Shown here: piece after piece, positions 54,022 through 63,701 of the stretch
Layout of the letters: each line of letters opens with the position of its first letter
Numbering within the stretch: position 1 is the stretch's first letter
Source: Filobacillus milosensis
GTDB taxonomy: Bacteria > Bacillota > Bacilli > Bacillales > Alkalibacillaceae
Assembly: GCF_004402015.1 (NCBI RefSeq)
Contig: NZ_SOPW01000008.1
Location: 80,849-144,848, forward strand
Reading direction: 5' to 3'
DNA length: 64,000 bases
Notes under the pieces: model-generated
The model's input: only the letters and a program-made list of their open reading frames with translations
What the model was told of the DNA's origin: nothing
Databases searched by the model: none
Translations under genes and position numbers: made by a program

Positions 54022-54084
54022 GCAAACTTTTTTCTTCTTAAGCAGACTTTTTTCTCATTCTGCAAACTTTATTTTGATTTGACA
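54022..54084 (-). repeat. Tn7-like right-end repeats beside glmS
   Basis: On the minus strand the terminus TGTCAAATCA is followed by AATAAAGTTTGC, AAAAAAGTCTGC and AAAAAAGTTTGC at exact 20-bp steps (54062-54073, 54042-54053, 54022-54033). Dense spacing marks a Tn7 right-type end. The terminus at 54084 lies 37 bp beyond the glmS stop. Confidence 0.85.
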
Positions 54085-54121
54085 ATTATAACTCCACAAC
54101 AAGTTACCACACAAGCCATAC

Positions 54122-55924
54122 TTATTCCACAGTTACTGACTTAGCCAAATTCCTCGGCTTATCAACATCACAGTCACGGTGAAGAGCTGCATAGTATGAA
54201 ATTAATTGTAATGGTAAAACAGATACTAATGGTGTAAATAGTCTGTGGACTTTTGGAATGACGAATGCATCGCCTTCACGATCAAGTCCTTCTAAACTAA
54301 TGATACAGTCATTAGCTCCACGCGTAACAACCTCTTGTACATTGCTTCGGATTGAGCCATTCACGTGTTCTTGTGTTGCAAGTGCAATCACTGGTGTACC
54401 GTCTTCAATTAATGCGATCGTACCGTGTTTAAGCTCCCCTCCAGCAAATCCTTCTGCTTGAATATATGAGATTTCTTTTAGTTTTAATGCGCCTTCTAAC
54501 CCAACGTAGTAGTCTGAACCACGTCCGATAAAGAAGCAATTGCGTGTTGTTGATAAATAGTCACGCGCAATTTGATCAAATACTTCTTTCTGGTCGCATA
54601 GAGCTTCCATGGCATTTGAGACAATTCCTAATTCCTGCATTGGGTCAAAATCTAACTCTATGCCTTTAGCACGTGCTGTATCGACAGCCAGAATAGCTAA
54701 TACAGCCATTTGTGCAGTATAGGCTTTAGTTGATGCCACTGCAATTTCAGGTCCTGCATGCAGGTGCATTGTATAATTTGCTTCACGAGAAAGGGTTGAT
54801 CCTGGCACATTTGTAATGGTTAGCGCTGGGTGTCCTAATTTTTTTGTTTCCACTAATACTGATCGCAGGTCAGCTGTTTCACCACTTTGTGAAATAAACA
54901 CAAATAATGGATTTTCAGATAATAGTGGGAAGTTATATGAGAATTCACTTGCGACGTGCACTTCTGTTGGCACTTCAGCAATCTTTTCTAAAAACTCTTT
55001 ACCAATTAAACCAGCGTGATAACTTGTTCCTGCTGCGATGATGTAAACACGATCACATTTCTTCATCGCTTTACGGATATCTTTATCAAGTTTGATGTCA
55101 TCATTATCATCTTGATACTCTTGAATGATTTTACGCATAACAAACGGCTGTTCATCGATTTCTTTTAACATGAAATGAGGATAAGTGCCTTTTTCAATAT
55201 CACTTGCATCAATTTCAGCTGTAAAAGGATCACGTTCTACAACAGTTCCATCAAGTTTTTGAAGTTCAACGCGGTTTTGTTTAACAATAACAACCTCTTC
55301 ATCCATTAATTCAACAAATTGGTCTGTTACCTGTAACATCGCCATAGAGTCACTGGCTACTACGTTAAATTCATCACCTAAGCCTACGAGTAATGGACTT
55401 TTGTTTTTCGCAACATAAACTTCTTCAGGATTCTCAGCATCTAATAATGCGATAGCATAAGATCCGTGTAACAGTTCAACCGTTCGACGGAAAGCTTCTA
55501 GAGTATCTCCAGCTTCTTCTACAAACTTTTCTATTAACTGAACAATAACTTCAGTATCTGTCTCACTTACAAAGTTCGCAACTTCTAGGTATTCTGCTTT
55601 AAGCTCTAGGTAGTTTTCAATAACTCCATTATGAACTAAAGTGAATCTGCCTGATGGACTTTGATGAGGGTGAGCGTTTGTTTCGCTTGGCTCACCATGA
55701 GTTGCCCAGCGTGTATGTCCAATACCTGTTGTGGATTGAACCTTTTCATCAACAGCATCTCTTAATGTTGCAATGCGTCCTTTAACTTTAAAAACATTGA
55801 TATCGTCTTCTGATCTAACAGCGATCCCCGCTGAATCGTACCCACGATATTCAAGTTTTTCTAAGCCTTTTAACAAAATTTCTTTCGCATCATTATTACC
55901 TATATAACCTACAATTCCACACAT
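54122..55924 (-). CDS. glmS: glucosamine-6-phosphate synthase
   Basis: Makes glucosamine-6-phosphate from fructose-6-phosphate and glutamine, the first step to cell-wall amino sugars. 600 aa from ATG 55924 (GGGAGG upstream); after Met removal Cys2 is the glutaminase nucleophile ([10 protein letters not shown]). Domains: GATase (about 2-220), then two SIS domains ([21 protein letters not shown]) and the end NLAKSVTVE. The end is the conserved attTn7 reading site. A ribozyme controls it, and a Tn7-like end lies 37 bp downstream, so its native terminator is cut off. Confidence 0.97.
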   Translation of the reverse strand: MCGIVGYIGNNDAKEILLKGLEKLEYRGYDSAGIAVRSEDDINVFKVKGRIATLRDAVDEKVQSTTGIGHTRWATHGEPSETNAHPHQSPSGRFTLVHNGVIENYLELKAEYLEVANFVSETDTEVIVQLIEKFVEEAGDTLEAFRRTVELLHGSYAIALLDAENPEEVYVAKNKSPLLVGLGDEFNVVASDSMAMLQVTDQFVELMDEEVVIVKQNRVELQKLDGTVVERDPFTAEIDASDIEKGTYPHFMLKEIDEQPFVMRKIIQEYQDDNDDIKLDKDIRKAMKKCDRVYIIAAGTSYHAGLIGKEFLEKIAEVPTEVHVASEFSYNFPLLSENPLFVFISQSGETADLRSVLVETKKLGHPALTITNVPGSTLSREANYTMHLHAGPEIAVASTKAYTAQMAVLAILAVDTARAKGIELDFDPMQELGIVSNAMEALCDQKEVFDQIARDYLSTTRNCFFIGRGSDYYVGLEGALKLKEISYIQAEGFAGGELKHGTIALIEDGTPVIALATQEHVNGSIRSNVQEVVTRGANDCIISLEGLDREGDAFVIPKVHRLFTPLVSVLPLQLISYYAALHRDCDVDKPRNLAKSVTVE

Positions 55925-56029
55925 ATTTGTGTTACCTCCCAATGTGAAAGAGGCAAACAAACTCCTGTTATCAGGGGCATTCGTTTGCCCCTTTCTCGTA
56001 TTTTATCATTTGGTGTTATCTTGTTTTAA

Positions 56030-56176
56030 GTGGTTGTGCACAGAGTCGCCTCTATGTTTTCACCTAAAACGTCTCGGTTGAGATAACGATCAACCGGAAG
56101 GTACCCGCCGATGACTCGATGAACCTTCTCCTCGTCAACTATTTCTATTTTCCGTCCTAGAAATAGTCCTGGCGCT
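56030..56176 (-). ncRNA. glmS ribozyme/riboswitch
   Basis: In the glmS leader, the minus strand shows AAAAAGCGCCAGGAC with the cleavage site before GCGCC (about 56175), then ACGAGGAGAAGG, GGCGGGTACCTTCCGG and GACTCTGTGC near the 3' side, matching the glmS ribozyme core order. Glucosamine-6-phosphate triggers self-cleavage and lowers glmS expression. The remaining 100 bp before the ATG include a GGGGC..GCCCC hairpin. Confidence 0.92.
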
Positions 56177-56358
56177 TTTTTAGTTTATTGTTACCGCCTA
56201 CGCTCCTTTCCATTCCCGAATGACATCCTTTTTAAACAGGACAACTTAAATTTTACTGTAATTCCCATGCTCCGGTCAATTACAATTCAATAACATTTAC
56301 AGAAAAGTACGGAAAATCAATTGTTTGGGTACGAAAACACCCTGAGAAGTCCCCTAAA

Positions 56359-56391
56359 AGAAAAAGCATAGGGCGTAATTAACCCTATGCT
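56359..56391 (-). terminator. terminator of the cdaA-cdaR-glmM operon
   Basis: A perfect 9-bp stem AGCATAGGG / CCCTATGCT with a 9-nt loop, then TTTTTC on the minus strand, 19 bp past the glmM stop. Confidence 0.9.
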
Positions 56392-56409
56392 ACATTTATA
56401 AATATGCAC

Positions 56410-57756
56410 TTACATGCCCATTGTTTCTTCAATAACATTAACCACTTGGTTTACATATTTATCGCAGTCATCTTTTGTTGGCGCTTCAACCATCACACGA
56501 ACAACAGGTTCCGTTCCAGACGGTCTAACAAGCACTCGGCCTTTACCGCCTAATTCTTCTTCAACTCGATCAATTTCTGCTTTGACCTGTTCATTAGACG
56601 TTACCGCGTTCTTATCTTGAACGCGAACATTCTTCAACTCTTGTGGGAATTTTTTAATATCATCAGCTAACTCAGATAACGATTTTCCAGTCTCTTGAAT
56701 AACATTAACTAGTTGCAATGCCGACAACATGCCATCTCCTGTTGTGTTGTAATCAAGGAAAATGATATGTCCTGATTGCTCTCCACCAAGATTGAAGTCA
56801 TTCTTACGCATTTCTTCCATAACGTAACGGTCTCCCACTTTTGTTTTGACCGTTGAAATATCCAGCTCATCAAATGCGCGATATAAACCAATATTGCTCA
56901 TGATCGTTGTAACAACTGTGTCTTTTTTCAAGCGACCTTGACGTTTTAAGAAACTGCCACAGATGTACATAATCTTGTCACCATCAATGATTTTTCCTTT
57001 CTCATCAACAGCAATTAAACGGTCACCATCGCCATCAAAAGCGAGACCTAAGTCTGCCCCTTGTTCGACGACTGTTTCACGTAGCTTTTCTGGATTAGTT
57101 GAACCATATCCGTCATTAATATTCAAACCATCCGGTGAAGCTCCAATCGCAAAGATATCTGCTTCCAAGTCAGCAAATAAGTGCGACGCTAACGGTGAAG
57201 TCGCGCCATGTGCACAATCTAAAACAATTTTTACCCCATCAAAGTCTTGATCAATTGATTGTTTTAAATGTTGTAAGTATTTTTGCCCGCCTTCGTAATA
57301 ATCCATGACTTGACCTACGTCGCCACCGATTGGGCGTGGTAGCTCATCAGTCTCAGCATCTAACAGCTTCTCAATTTCTGCTTCTTGATCATCCGTTAAT
57401 TTAAACCCATCAGATCCAAAGAATTTAATGCCATTATCCTCTACTGAATTATGCGAAGCTGATATCATGACACCTGCCTGTGCACCAGATGCTTTTGTTA
57501 AATAAGCGACTCCAGGGGTTGAGATGACGCCTAAACGCATTGCATCTACGCCAACTGATAATATCCCAGCGATTAAAGCGCCTTCTAACATTTCTCCAGA
57601 TATTCTAGTGTCTCTCCCCACTAATATTCTAGGCTTTTCTTCTGATTGTTGTGTTAAAACATAGCCGCCAAAACGGCCGAGTTTGTATGCTAGTTCTGGT
57701 GTTAGTTCACTATTTGCTACGCCTCGGACACCATCTGTACCGAAATATTTACCCAT
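56410..57756 (-). CDS. glmM: phosphoglucosamine mutase
   Basis: Converts glucosamine-6-P to glucosamine-1-P, the step after GlmS. 448 aa. The active serine is in [13 protein letters not shown] (about residue 100). Metal-binding DGDGDR follows near 240, and the substrate motif GGEQSGH near 325. [14 protein letters not shown] ends the phosphate-binding domain. It is the last gene of the cdaA-cdaR-glmM operon, 47 bp after cdaR. Confidence 0.97.
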   Translation of the reverse strand: MGKYFGTDGVRGVANSELTPELAYKLGRFGGYVLTQQSEEKPRILVGRDTRISGEMLEGALIAGILSVGVDAMRLGVISTPGVAYLTKASGAQAGVMISASHNSVEDNGIKFFGSDGFKLTDDQEAEIEKLLDAETDELPRPIGGDVGQVMDYYEGGQKYLQHLKQSIDQDFDGVKIVLDCAHGATSPLASHLFADLEADIFAIGASPDGLNINDGYGSTNPEKLRETVVEQGADLGLAFDGDGDRLIAVDEKGKIIDGDKIMYICGSFLKRQGRLKKDTVVTTIMSNIGLYRAFDELDISTVKTKVGDRYVMEEMRKNDFNLGGEQSGHIIFLDYNTTGDGMLSALQLVNVIQETGKSLSELADDIKKFPQELKNVRVQDKNAVTSNEQVKAEIDRVEEELGGKGRVLVRPSGTEPVVRVMVEAPTKDDCDKYVNQVVNVIEETMGM

Positions 57757-57803
57757 TTCGTTTCGCTCCTTTTTCTCTTACGTTAATCCTTACTTATTCA
57801 ACT

Positions 57804-59042
57804 CTACTCGATTCTGACACGAACCCTTTCTGTATTTGTACGTAAACGAACGTTTTCTGGTCCTTCTAATAGAACATCAGCATAAAATTCGCCAGCTACG
57901 TAATCAGACACATCAATCGACACGCGTATATCCTCAGGATTCAGTTGTTCTATGTCTTCTGTTTTACCGATTGCTGTAACATCAACCAAAGGTTCTTCTG
58001 GATCTAAGAAAGTAATTTCTTGTCCTTCACTTAGGTTGTCCACGTTAATTTCCATATCTTCCAATAGTCTTTCTTCAGCCTCTTCAACGAATACCTCAAC
58101 AGACACTTTTTCAGGCTCAACTTTTCTAACACCTGATGGTATATTTAATTCGGCATCTATTGTTGTAGATTGGGTGATTTCTGATAAATTAATTTCAATT
58201 GGTTCCAATTGATCGATATCATTTAATACTTCACTGGTACCAAATAAGGTTGCAGTTACTGGTGTAACATTAATACTTCTTAAAACTAGATCTTCACTAA
58301 GCTCTCCGGTTGTTTCATAATTAATTGGCAGACGCTTGTCCGAAATTGAAACGTCCGCTTCAACCGTGACTGTTGAAGGGTTGATGAACACGCTCAGCTC
58401 ATTACCTTGTGCATCATATACTTTTACAGGTATACTTCTTGCAATGCCATCATCAGCTAAATCACTAAAGTTTACAATAGCTTTTACAATACCGATACGA
58501 TCGATGGCGGTTTTAGCTCCAGTAATTTCAACTTCCTCTGGACTAACTGCAGGAGGAGAAGCAAAGACTTCAGATTCATCAATACCGTTTTTCCCTACAT
58601 ACTCCAATTCAACCTGTCTTGAGACATTTGCTCGATCTTCTATTGTCACTTCAATTGTTCTTGGTTCTATATAAACAGTAATCTGACTAGGAATACCACT
58701 GTGTTTTATATCCACTTCATGTGTTCCAGGTTGTAAGCCATTTAGATCTATAAAAACTTCAAAATTTCGCTGTCTAACTGCCTGTGTAACTGAGCTACTT
58801 GGACCTTCTAGAGTTACCTCAACAGTATCTGGCACACCACGAACGACATAATTTTCTTCATCCAGTTCTACCTGTAAAGGCACATTAGTCATCGTTTCAG
58901 AATCAGTCGAGCCTGTTGGAAGAAATGTGTTACTCGATCGTGATGTATTCGCTTCATCTAAAGCTACAGTCATGTAAAGTAACAATGCTAAGAAAAGCGA
59001 AACGATCCGTGTAAACCATGGGCTTTTTATCCATCTATCCAT
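57804..59042 (-). CDS. cdaR: CdaR (YbbR-domain regulator of CdaA)
   Basis: 412 aa from ATG 59042; the frame further up overlaps cdaA. An N-terminal membrane anchor (SPWFTRIVSLFLALLLYMTV) is followed by about four YbbR repeats (for example PLQVELDEENYVVRGVPDTV and VTLEGPSS), a beta-rich outer region. CdaR binds and regulates the cyclase CdaA. The start overlaps the cdaA stop by 8 bp. Very acidic, as in salt-tolerant bacilli. Confidence 0.92.
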   Translation of the reverse strand: MDRWIKSPWFTRIVSLFLALLLYMTVALDEANTSRSSNTFLPTGSTDSETMTNVPLQVELDEENYVVRGVPDTVEVTLEGPSSSVTQAVRQRNFEVFIDLNGLQPGTHEVDIKHSGIPSQITVYIEPRTIEVTIEDRANVSRQVELEYVGKNGIDESEVFASPPAVSPEEVEITGAKTAIDRIGIVKAIVNFSDLADDGIARSIPVKVYDAQGNELSVFINPSTVTVEADVSISDKRLPINYETTGELSEDLVLRSINVTPVTATLFGTSEVLNDIDQLEPIEINLSEITQSTTIDAELNIPSGVRKVEPEKVSVEVFVEEAEERLLEDMEINVDNLSEGQEITFLDPEEPLVDVTAIGKTEDIEQLNPEDIRVSIDVSDYVAGEFYADVLLEGPENVRLRTNTERVRVRIE

Positions 59043-59853
59043 CTCGTTTCCCCCTCCAGTTCCACGACTTAGATGATGAAGACTCCTCATTAGGGTTCAA
59101 TTCTTTACTAAGCATTTTACGTAAATCCTCTTCATCTAATCTACGATGAAGTTCTCCATTTTTTGTTGCTGAAATCATGCCTGTTTCTTCCGATACAACA
59201 ATCGTTAACGCATCGGTTACTTCACTAACCCCCATCGCTGCACGGTGTCGTGTCCCCAATTCTTTTGAGATGAACGGGCTTTCACTTAATGGTAAGTAAC
59301 ATGCTGCTGCTACGATCTCATCATCTTTTATAATGACAGCACCATCGTGTAACGGTGCGTTCGGCATAAATATGTTAGTTAATAACTCACTCGTCAATTT
59401 ACCGTTCACATTTATTCCTGTTTCCACATACTCACTCATTCCGGTTTCTCTCTCGATCGTAATTAATGCGCCGATACGACGTTTCCCCATATAATTGCAT
59501 GACCTGATAATAGCATCAATCGTATCACTGATCGCTTTCTCCTCAGAATGAGAGTGTCTTGCAAAAAAGCTTCCTCTACCTAATTGTTCTAACGCTCTCC
59601 GGATTTCCGGTTGGAATAAAATAATGACCGCTAGAAAACCCCAGTTTATGGCTTGATAAACCAACCATTGTACTGTTTTCAGTTCTAGTATCGAACTAAA
59701 GAACCAAATTCCAAGCACGACAAAAATACCCTTCAATAATTGAACGGCTTTAGTTCCACGAATTAATGTGAATAATTTATATATAACGAACCATACGACG
59801 GTTATGTCCACAATGATTCGCAGCATAGATAACAAATCAAGATTTTCCCACAC
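59035..59853 (-). CDS. cdaA: diadenylate cyclase (c-di-AMP synthase)
   Basis: Makes c-di-AMP from two ATP; c-di-AMP controls potassium, turgor and cell wall. About 272 aa from GTG 59853, with AAGGGTG upstream; the longer frame adds 15 non-conserved residues. Three membrane segments at the N-terminus, then the DAC domain with PLHDGAVII (DGA) and GTRHRAAMG (RHR) motifs. The operon cdaA-cdaR-glmM is conserved in Firmicutes and links c-di-AMP with amino-sugar synthesis. Confidence 0.95.
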   Translation of the reverse strand: MWENLDLLSMLRIIVDITVVWFVIYKLFTLIRGTKAVQLLKGIFVVLGIWFFSSILELKTVQWLVYQAINWGFLAVIILFQPEIRRALEQLGRGSFFARHSHSEEKAISDTIDAIIRSCNYMGKRRIGALITIERETGMSEYVETGINVNGKLTSELLTNIFMPNAPLHDGAVIIKDDEIVAAACYLPLSESPFISKELGTRHRAAMGVSEVTDALTIVVSEETGMISATKNGELHRRLDEEDLRKMLSKELNPNEESSSSKSWNWRGKRDG

Positions 59854-59979
59854 TATGCCACACACCCTTATGCTCCAATTTCGACCTGCTATTTTCACCT
59901 ATAAAAACGTATTAATTTAATTATAGCACAGTTTATTGAGAAAAAATAAACGTTTAATCGTAAAAATAACGATTAAACG

Positions 59980-60624
59980 TTAAGGCATAACATAAGTTAC
60001 AAAATTTTTAAATTCATACTCAATCTTATGATACACCCAGCCGAAATAGCGATCGATTTCAACTACTTTTCCTTCAACGTGGTGAGATAGTGAACTATAA
60101 TTATTATTAAAGTGGTCATGGTTATCAACTAATTTACTATTGACTAATGTTAAATTGCCCTTTATTCGGCCTTGCAATATGACTTCTGCATTTTGGACAA
60201 TAAAGTCGCCTTCTATGGTTTCACCTTCTGGAATAATCACTCGATTACCTTCAGTGATTACACCTTCGTGCTTTGATAAAGATAATTGTTGATTATTATG
60301 ATAATGGCTTAAAGTTGATGTAAATAACATGATAAAAAATACGACTGCTGCTGCAATGATTGGATGTTCTTTAACAATCTTAGAAAATCTTTTAACCTTA
60401 TTATCCTTTGGAATATCATTAAGGATATTTTGTTTTAAATCTACAGGTGCCTCAACCATTTCTAGTTGGGTCAGTTTATTGTCCACATTAACTAATTCCT
60501 GATAATGCTTTTGACAGGCATTACAAGACAATAAATGATCTTGAAGTTTTGATTCTTCTTCTTGATTTAGTTCTCGGTTGAGACAACAATGCAATTCATT
60601 TTCGAAGGTTTCATTACACGCCAT
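59980..60624 (-). CDS. rsiW: anti-sigma-W factor RsiW
   Basis: About 214 aa from ATG 60624 (TTAGGAGCTG upstream), overlapping the sigW end only in the alternative start. The zinc-binding anti-sigma motif HLLSCNACQKH (H-x3-C-x2-C) lies near residue 34, and a membrane segment at about 87-105 (HPIIAAAVVFFIMLF). The outer domain is degraded under envelope stress, which frees SigW. Expected partner and position. Confidence 0.92.
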   Translation of the reverse strand: MACNETFENELHCCLNRELNQEEESKLQDHLLSCNACQKHYQELVNVDNKLTQLEMVEAPVDLKQNILNDIPKDNKVKRFSKIVKEHPIIAAAVVFFIMLFTSTLSHYHNNQQLSLSKHEGVITEGNRVIIPEGETIEGDFIVQNAEVILQGRIKGNLTLVNSKLVDNHDHFNNNYSSLSHHVEGKVVEIDRYFGWVYHKIEYEFKNFVTYVMP

Positions 60625-60628
60625 CTGA

Positions 60629-61201
60629 TCAGCTCCTAATAACTTCAATGAGAGTGCTCCTTAAAGCCTCTCTACCTCGATGAAGATGTGTCTTCACTGT
60701 TCCCATTGGTAAATCTAGAACTTCTGATATCTCTTGTAAAGACAAATCTTGTGAATACTTTAAAACAATAACAGCTCTATATTTAGGTGGTAAGGTTAAT
60801 AAAGCTTCTTGAATTGCTTCATTAAACTCTAAAGTTTCATAAGATTCTTCAGGTGTTGGACCTTTGCTTTTTAATTGATCAACATGAGTTGTTTGATGGT
60901 CATCACTAATAGGTTGGTCCAAAATATGTATAGGTTTTTTCTTTCTCATCCAATCAATCGCTAGGTTAGTCGCAATTCGATATAACCATGGCGAGAACTT
61001 GTTTTTTTGTTTAAACGTATTGATATTAACGTACGCTTTAATAAATGTTTCCTGTGCGATTTCCTGGGCATCATGATGGTTTCCTAACATCCTTAAACAA
61101 TGCTGATAAATAGGTTGCTGGAATTGATTAATTATTAAACCATAGGCTTCATGATTTCCCTTTTTTACTTGTTTAATTAATTGGTTTAACCTTAAATCCA
61201 T
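60629..61201 (-). CDS. sigW: ECF sigma factor SigW
   Basis: 190 aa. Sigma region 2 (FSPWLYRIATNLAIDWMRKKK) and region 4 (LPPKYRAVIVLKYSQDLSLQEI ... PMGTVKTHLHRGREAL). It directs genes for envelope and antimicrobial-peptide stress; its own operon has a SigW promoter. ATG 61201 behind GCGGGGGA. Typical order sigW-rsiW. Confidence 0.93.
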   Translation of the reverse strand: MDLRLNQLIKQVKKGNHEAYGLIINQFQQPIYQHCLRMLGNHHDAQEIAQETFIKAYVNINTFKQKNKFSPWLYRIATNLAIDWMRKKKPIHILDQPISDDHQTTHVDQLKSKGPTPEESYETLEFNEAIQEALLTLPPKYRAVIVLKYSQDLSLQEISEVLDLPMGTVKTHLHRGREALRSTLIEVIRS

Positions 61202-61237
61202 AAGTGTTCCCCCGCAAGAAATTTGCGGTCATGCTTA

Positions 61238-61265
61238 AATACGGTCAATTCTCAAAAAGGTTTCA
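61238..61265 (-). promoter_or_regulatory. SigW autoregulated promoter
   Basis: TGAAAC (61265-61260) and CGTATT (61243-61238) with a 16-bp spacer match the sigma-W consensus exactly, 37 bp upstream of the sigW ATG. Confidence 0.9.
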
Positions 61266-61479
61266 CTTTTTTAGAAAAAATTTAGCATGACGCATAATAC
61301 CCTATCAATTATAACTTGTAAATTGGTAAAATAAAATTCAATTTCAAAATATTGTAACCTTTTTATGAAAGAATTTTGTAGTATTTATTTTAAAGTAAAA
61401 AACTGAACTTGATATTTCGAAAAACATAAACGTTATTGCTAAACAAGCTACCATTCTTTGCAAAAACATAAAGTAGCAA

Positions 61480-61515
61480 AAAAAATACCAAAGCTCAGTA
61501 AAACTGAACCTTGGT
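61480..61515 (-). terminator. terminator after arginase gene
   Basis: ACCAAGGTTCAGT / ACTGAGCTTTGGT stem followed by ATTTTTTTT on the minus strand. The rest of 61266-61479 shows no gene. Confidence 0.9.
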
Positions 61516-61521
61516 AAAATT

Positions 61522-62424
61522 TTATAGATATTTCTCTCCAAATAACGTTGCTAACATATCGACAGCAACTTCAGCTGTCTGGTTTCCGTCATCTAATAAT
61601 GGATTTACCTCCACTACCTCAATAGAAGTTAACACCTCAGAGTCATGAAGCTTAGACATAGCATAGCGAGTCTCTCGATATGTAGGTCCACCTTCAACTG
61701 GCGTTCCTGTACCAGGTGTATGTGCTGGATCAATTCCATCTACATCAAAGCTTAAATGAACACCATCTGTTCGTTCTTTTAAGTATTGAATGCTTTCATT
61801 AATCACATGCTCCATACCATACTTTTCAATGTCGGACATAGTATAAACTTTGATACCACGTTCATTTATAATTTTCTTCTCACCTTCATCAATAGAACGT
61901 GCACCTATGATAACCACATTTTCAGGTTTAATTTTAGAAGAACTACCATTCATTGAAACTAAATCATCATGTCCTAAACCAATACTAGCCGCTAAGGACA
62001 TCCCATGAATATTTCCTGAAGGCGATATATCAGCTGTATTTAAATCTGGGTGAGCATCGTACCAAATAACCCCTAAATTCTCATAATGCTTATACAGCTC
62101 TGAAATTGATCCAATGGCTATACTATGATCTCCACCTAAGATTAAAGGGAATTCACCCTTTTTCTTAATATCACTAACTGTATTAGCAATGGACTTATTT
62201 CCTTCTGTAACTTCTTTTAAATTCTTCAAATTAGTTTTTGGATCTTTCTCATTCGTTCCTTTCATTGGAACATTAACATTGCCATAGTCTTCAAAATTAA
62301 TATTTAAATTCTTCAAACGATCACTCAAACCTGCATGACGGATAGCATCAGGTCCAAGATCAACTCCCATATTAGGTTGTGCAATTGTTATCGGAGCTCC
62401 AATGATTCCTAGTTTATTTTTCAT
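61522..62424 (-). CDS. rocF: arginase
   Basis: Splits arginine to ornithine and urea; manganese enzyme. 300 aa. The Mn-binding motifs are GGDHSIAIG (about 95-103), WYDAHPDLNT (about 120-129) and SFDVDGIDPAHTPGTG (about 223-238). The start MKNKLGIIGAPITIAQPNMG and length match the Bacillus arginase family. Single gene between the tRNA block and sigW. Confidence 0.95.
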   Translation of the reverse strand: MKNKLGIIGAPITIAQPNMGVDLGPDAIRHAGLSDRLKNLNINFEDYGNVNVPMKGTNEKDPKTNLKNLKEVTEGNKSIANTVSDIKKKGEFPLILGGDHSIAIGSISELYKHYENLGVIWYDAHPDLNTADISPSGNIHGMSLAASIGLGHDDLVSMNGSSSKIKPENVVIIGARSIDEGEKKIINERGIKVYTMSDIEKYGMEHVINESIQYLKERTDGVHLSFDVDGIDPAHTPGTGTPVEGGPTYRETRYAMSKLHDSEVLTSIEVVEVNPLLDDGNQTAEVAVDMLATLFGEKYL

Positions 62425-62586
62425 TGTTTTACCCCCTTACCATAAATCATTTTATCCATAATTTTAGGATGGTTCAACTTCACAAAAACATGAATAAATA
62501 TACAAAATTGAAAGCGATTACATCGTCGGAAGTAATAAAAAAAGTTGCCCCCCGATTCAGCAGAGAACAACCTTGGTAAATTTGTA

Positions 62587-62662
62587 TGGTGGAGCCTAGC
62601 GGAATCGAACCGCTGACCTCCTGCGTGCAAAGCAGGCGCTCTCCCAGCTGAGCTAAGGCCCC
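62587..62662 (-). tRNA. tRNA-Ala (TGC)
   Basis: Complete cloverleaf on the minus strand with anticodon TGC in CTGCTTTGCACGCAG, encoded CCA end. Last tRNA of the cluster, next to the arginase gene. Confidence 0.95.
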
Positions 62663-62678
62663 TACAACTTTTATGTAA

Positions 62679-62754
62679 TGGTGAGCCATGGAGGATTCGA
62701 ACCTCCGACCCTCTGATTAAAAGTCAGATGCTCTACCGACTGAGCTAATGGCTC
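62679..62754 (-). tRNA. tRNA-Lys (TTT)
   Basis: Anticodon TTT in CTGACTTTTAATCAG; acceptor GAGCCAT; encoded CCA. Confidence 0.95.
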
Positions 62755-62813
62755 TCGTTAAGTATTATGTCTTATTCTTATCTTCTAGCAAAAAGTTATC
62801 CAAAAAAATAAAA

Positions 62814-62888
62814 TGGCTGGGCCAGCTGGATTCGAACCAGCGCATGACGGTACCAAAAACCGTTGCCTTACCGCTTGGCCATGGCCCA
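62814..62888 (-). tRNA. tRNA-Gln (TTG)
   Basis: Anticodon TTG in CGGTTTTTGGTACCG; acceptor TGGGCCA; encoded CCA. Confidence 0.94.
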
Positions 62889-62900
62889 ATCATTTTAAAA

Positions 62901-62985
62901 TGGTGGAGGGGGAGAGATTCGAACTCCCGAACCCTGAGGGAGCGGATTTACAGTCCGCCGCGTTTAGCCACTTCGCTACCCCTCC
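62901..62985 (-). tRNA. tRNA-Tyr (GTA)
   Basis: 85 nt with a long variable arm; anticodon GTA in GGACTGTAAATCC; acceptor GGAGGGG; encoded CCA. Confidence 0.94.
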
Positions 62986-62997
62986 AAAAATGAATGG

Positions 62998-63074
62998 TGG
63001 TGCCGGCCGAGGGACTCGAACCCCCAACCTACTGATTACAAGTCAGTTGCTCTGCCAGATTGAGCTAGGCCGGC
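62998..63074 (-). tRNA. tRNA-Thr (TGT)
   Basis: Anticodon TGT in CTGACTTGTAATCAG; acceptor GCCGGCC; encoded CCA. Confidence 0.94.
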
Positions 63075-63089
63075 GATTATTTAATTAAA

Positions 63090-63165
63090 TGGTGGAGGAT
63101 GGCGGGCTCGAACCACCGACCCCTTGCTTGTAAGGCAAGTGCTCTCCCAGCTGAGCTAATCCTCC
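63090..63165 (-). tRNA. tRNA-Val (TAC)
   Basis: Anticodon TAC in TTGCCTTACAAGCAA; acceptor GGAGGAT; encoded CCA. Confidence 0.95.
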
Positions 63166-63223
63166 GAACTTAATGGCAGTTAATGATATGTGTATTAATC
63201 CTTGCCATACTTTTATAAAAAAA

Positions 63224-63298
63224 TGGTGACCCGTACGGGACTCGAACCCGTGTTACCGCCGTGAAAGGGCGGTGTCTTAACCGCTTGACCAACGGGCC
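63224..63298 (-). tRNA. tRNA-Glu (TTC)
   Basis: Anticodon TTC in CCGCCCTTTCACGGCGG; acceptor GGCCCGT; encoded CCA. Confidence 0.94.
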
Positions 63299-63332
63299 AA
63301 CTCTATATTATGTAAAGAATCTCTCTTTACAA

Positions 63333-63405
63333 AGCTTCCTACCGGGCTTGAACCGGTGACCTCAGCCTTACCATGGCTGCGCTCTACCGACTGAGCTAAG
63401 GAAGC
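63333..63405 (-). tRNA. tRNA-Thr (GGT), no encoded CCA
   Basis: Acceptor GCTTCCT / AGGAAGC; anticodon stem CAGCC / GGCTG with loop ATGGTAA, giving anticodon GGT. The 3' end continues TTTG, so CCA must be added enzymatically, unlike its neighbours. Confidence 0.88.
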
Positions 63406-63413
63406 ATAAGAAA

Positions 63414-63488
63414 TGGCTCCAGCGGCAGGATTCGAACCTGCGACCAATCGGTTAACAGCCGATTGCTCTACCACTGAGCTACGCTGGA
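63414..63488 (-). tRNA. tRNA-Asn (GTT)
   Basis: Anticodon GTT in ATCGGCTGTTAACCGAT; acceptor TCCAGCG; encoded CCA. First tRNA after 5S rRNA. Confidence 0.95.
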
Positions 63489-63701
63489 ATATTATAAATG
63501 AGTTAATATGATTCTGACGACTTTGCACTTTAAATAGTTTCACTGTGCTCATCGCGTTGCAAGTCTATTCGGTGCAGGTTACGCTCCTCGCAAAGCTACA
63601 TAGAAGTGTTTCAAAGTAGTTTACGCTTAGCTACGCTGGAATATTTATAAATTAACAGATAAAAAAATTAAAATATAGCTAAATATTTTAATTAAATAAA
63701 T

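Larger units (their letters stand above)
51280..54084. mobile_element. 2.8-kb Tn7-like unit bounded by inverted ends, without tns genes
   Basis: The first 27 bases from 51280 match the inverted last 27 bases to 54084 at 24 of 27 positions, with TGT...ACA termini. Both ends carry inward-facing AATAAAGTTTGC sites: three spaced at the left, three at exact 20-bp steps on the right. The right terminus lies 37 bp past the glmS stop codon. It has no transposase; tnsA starts 180 bp outside the left terminus. Flanking 5-mers (AACTA, ATTAT) do not match, so no clean target duplication is visible. Confidence 0.8.

Noticed and set aside
54085..54089. 5-bp target duplication of the small unit
   Set aside because: The flanks AACTA (51275-51279) and ATTAT (54085-54089) do not match.
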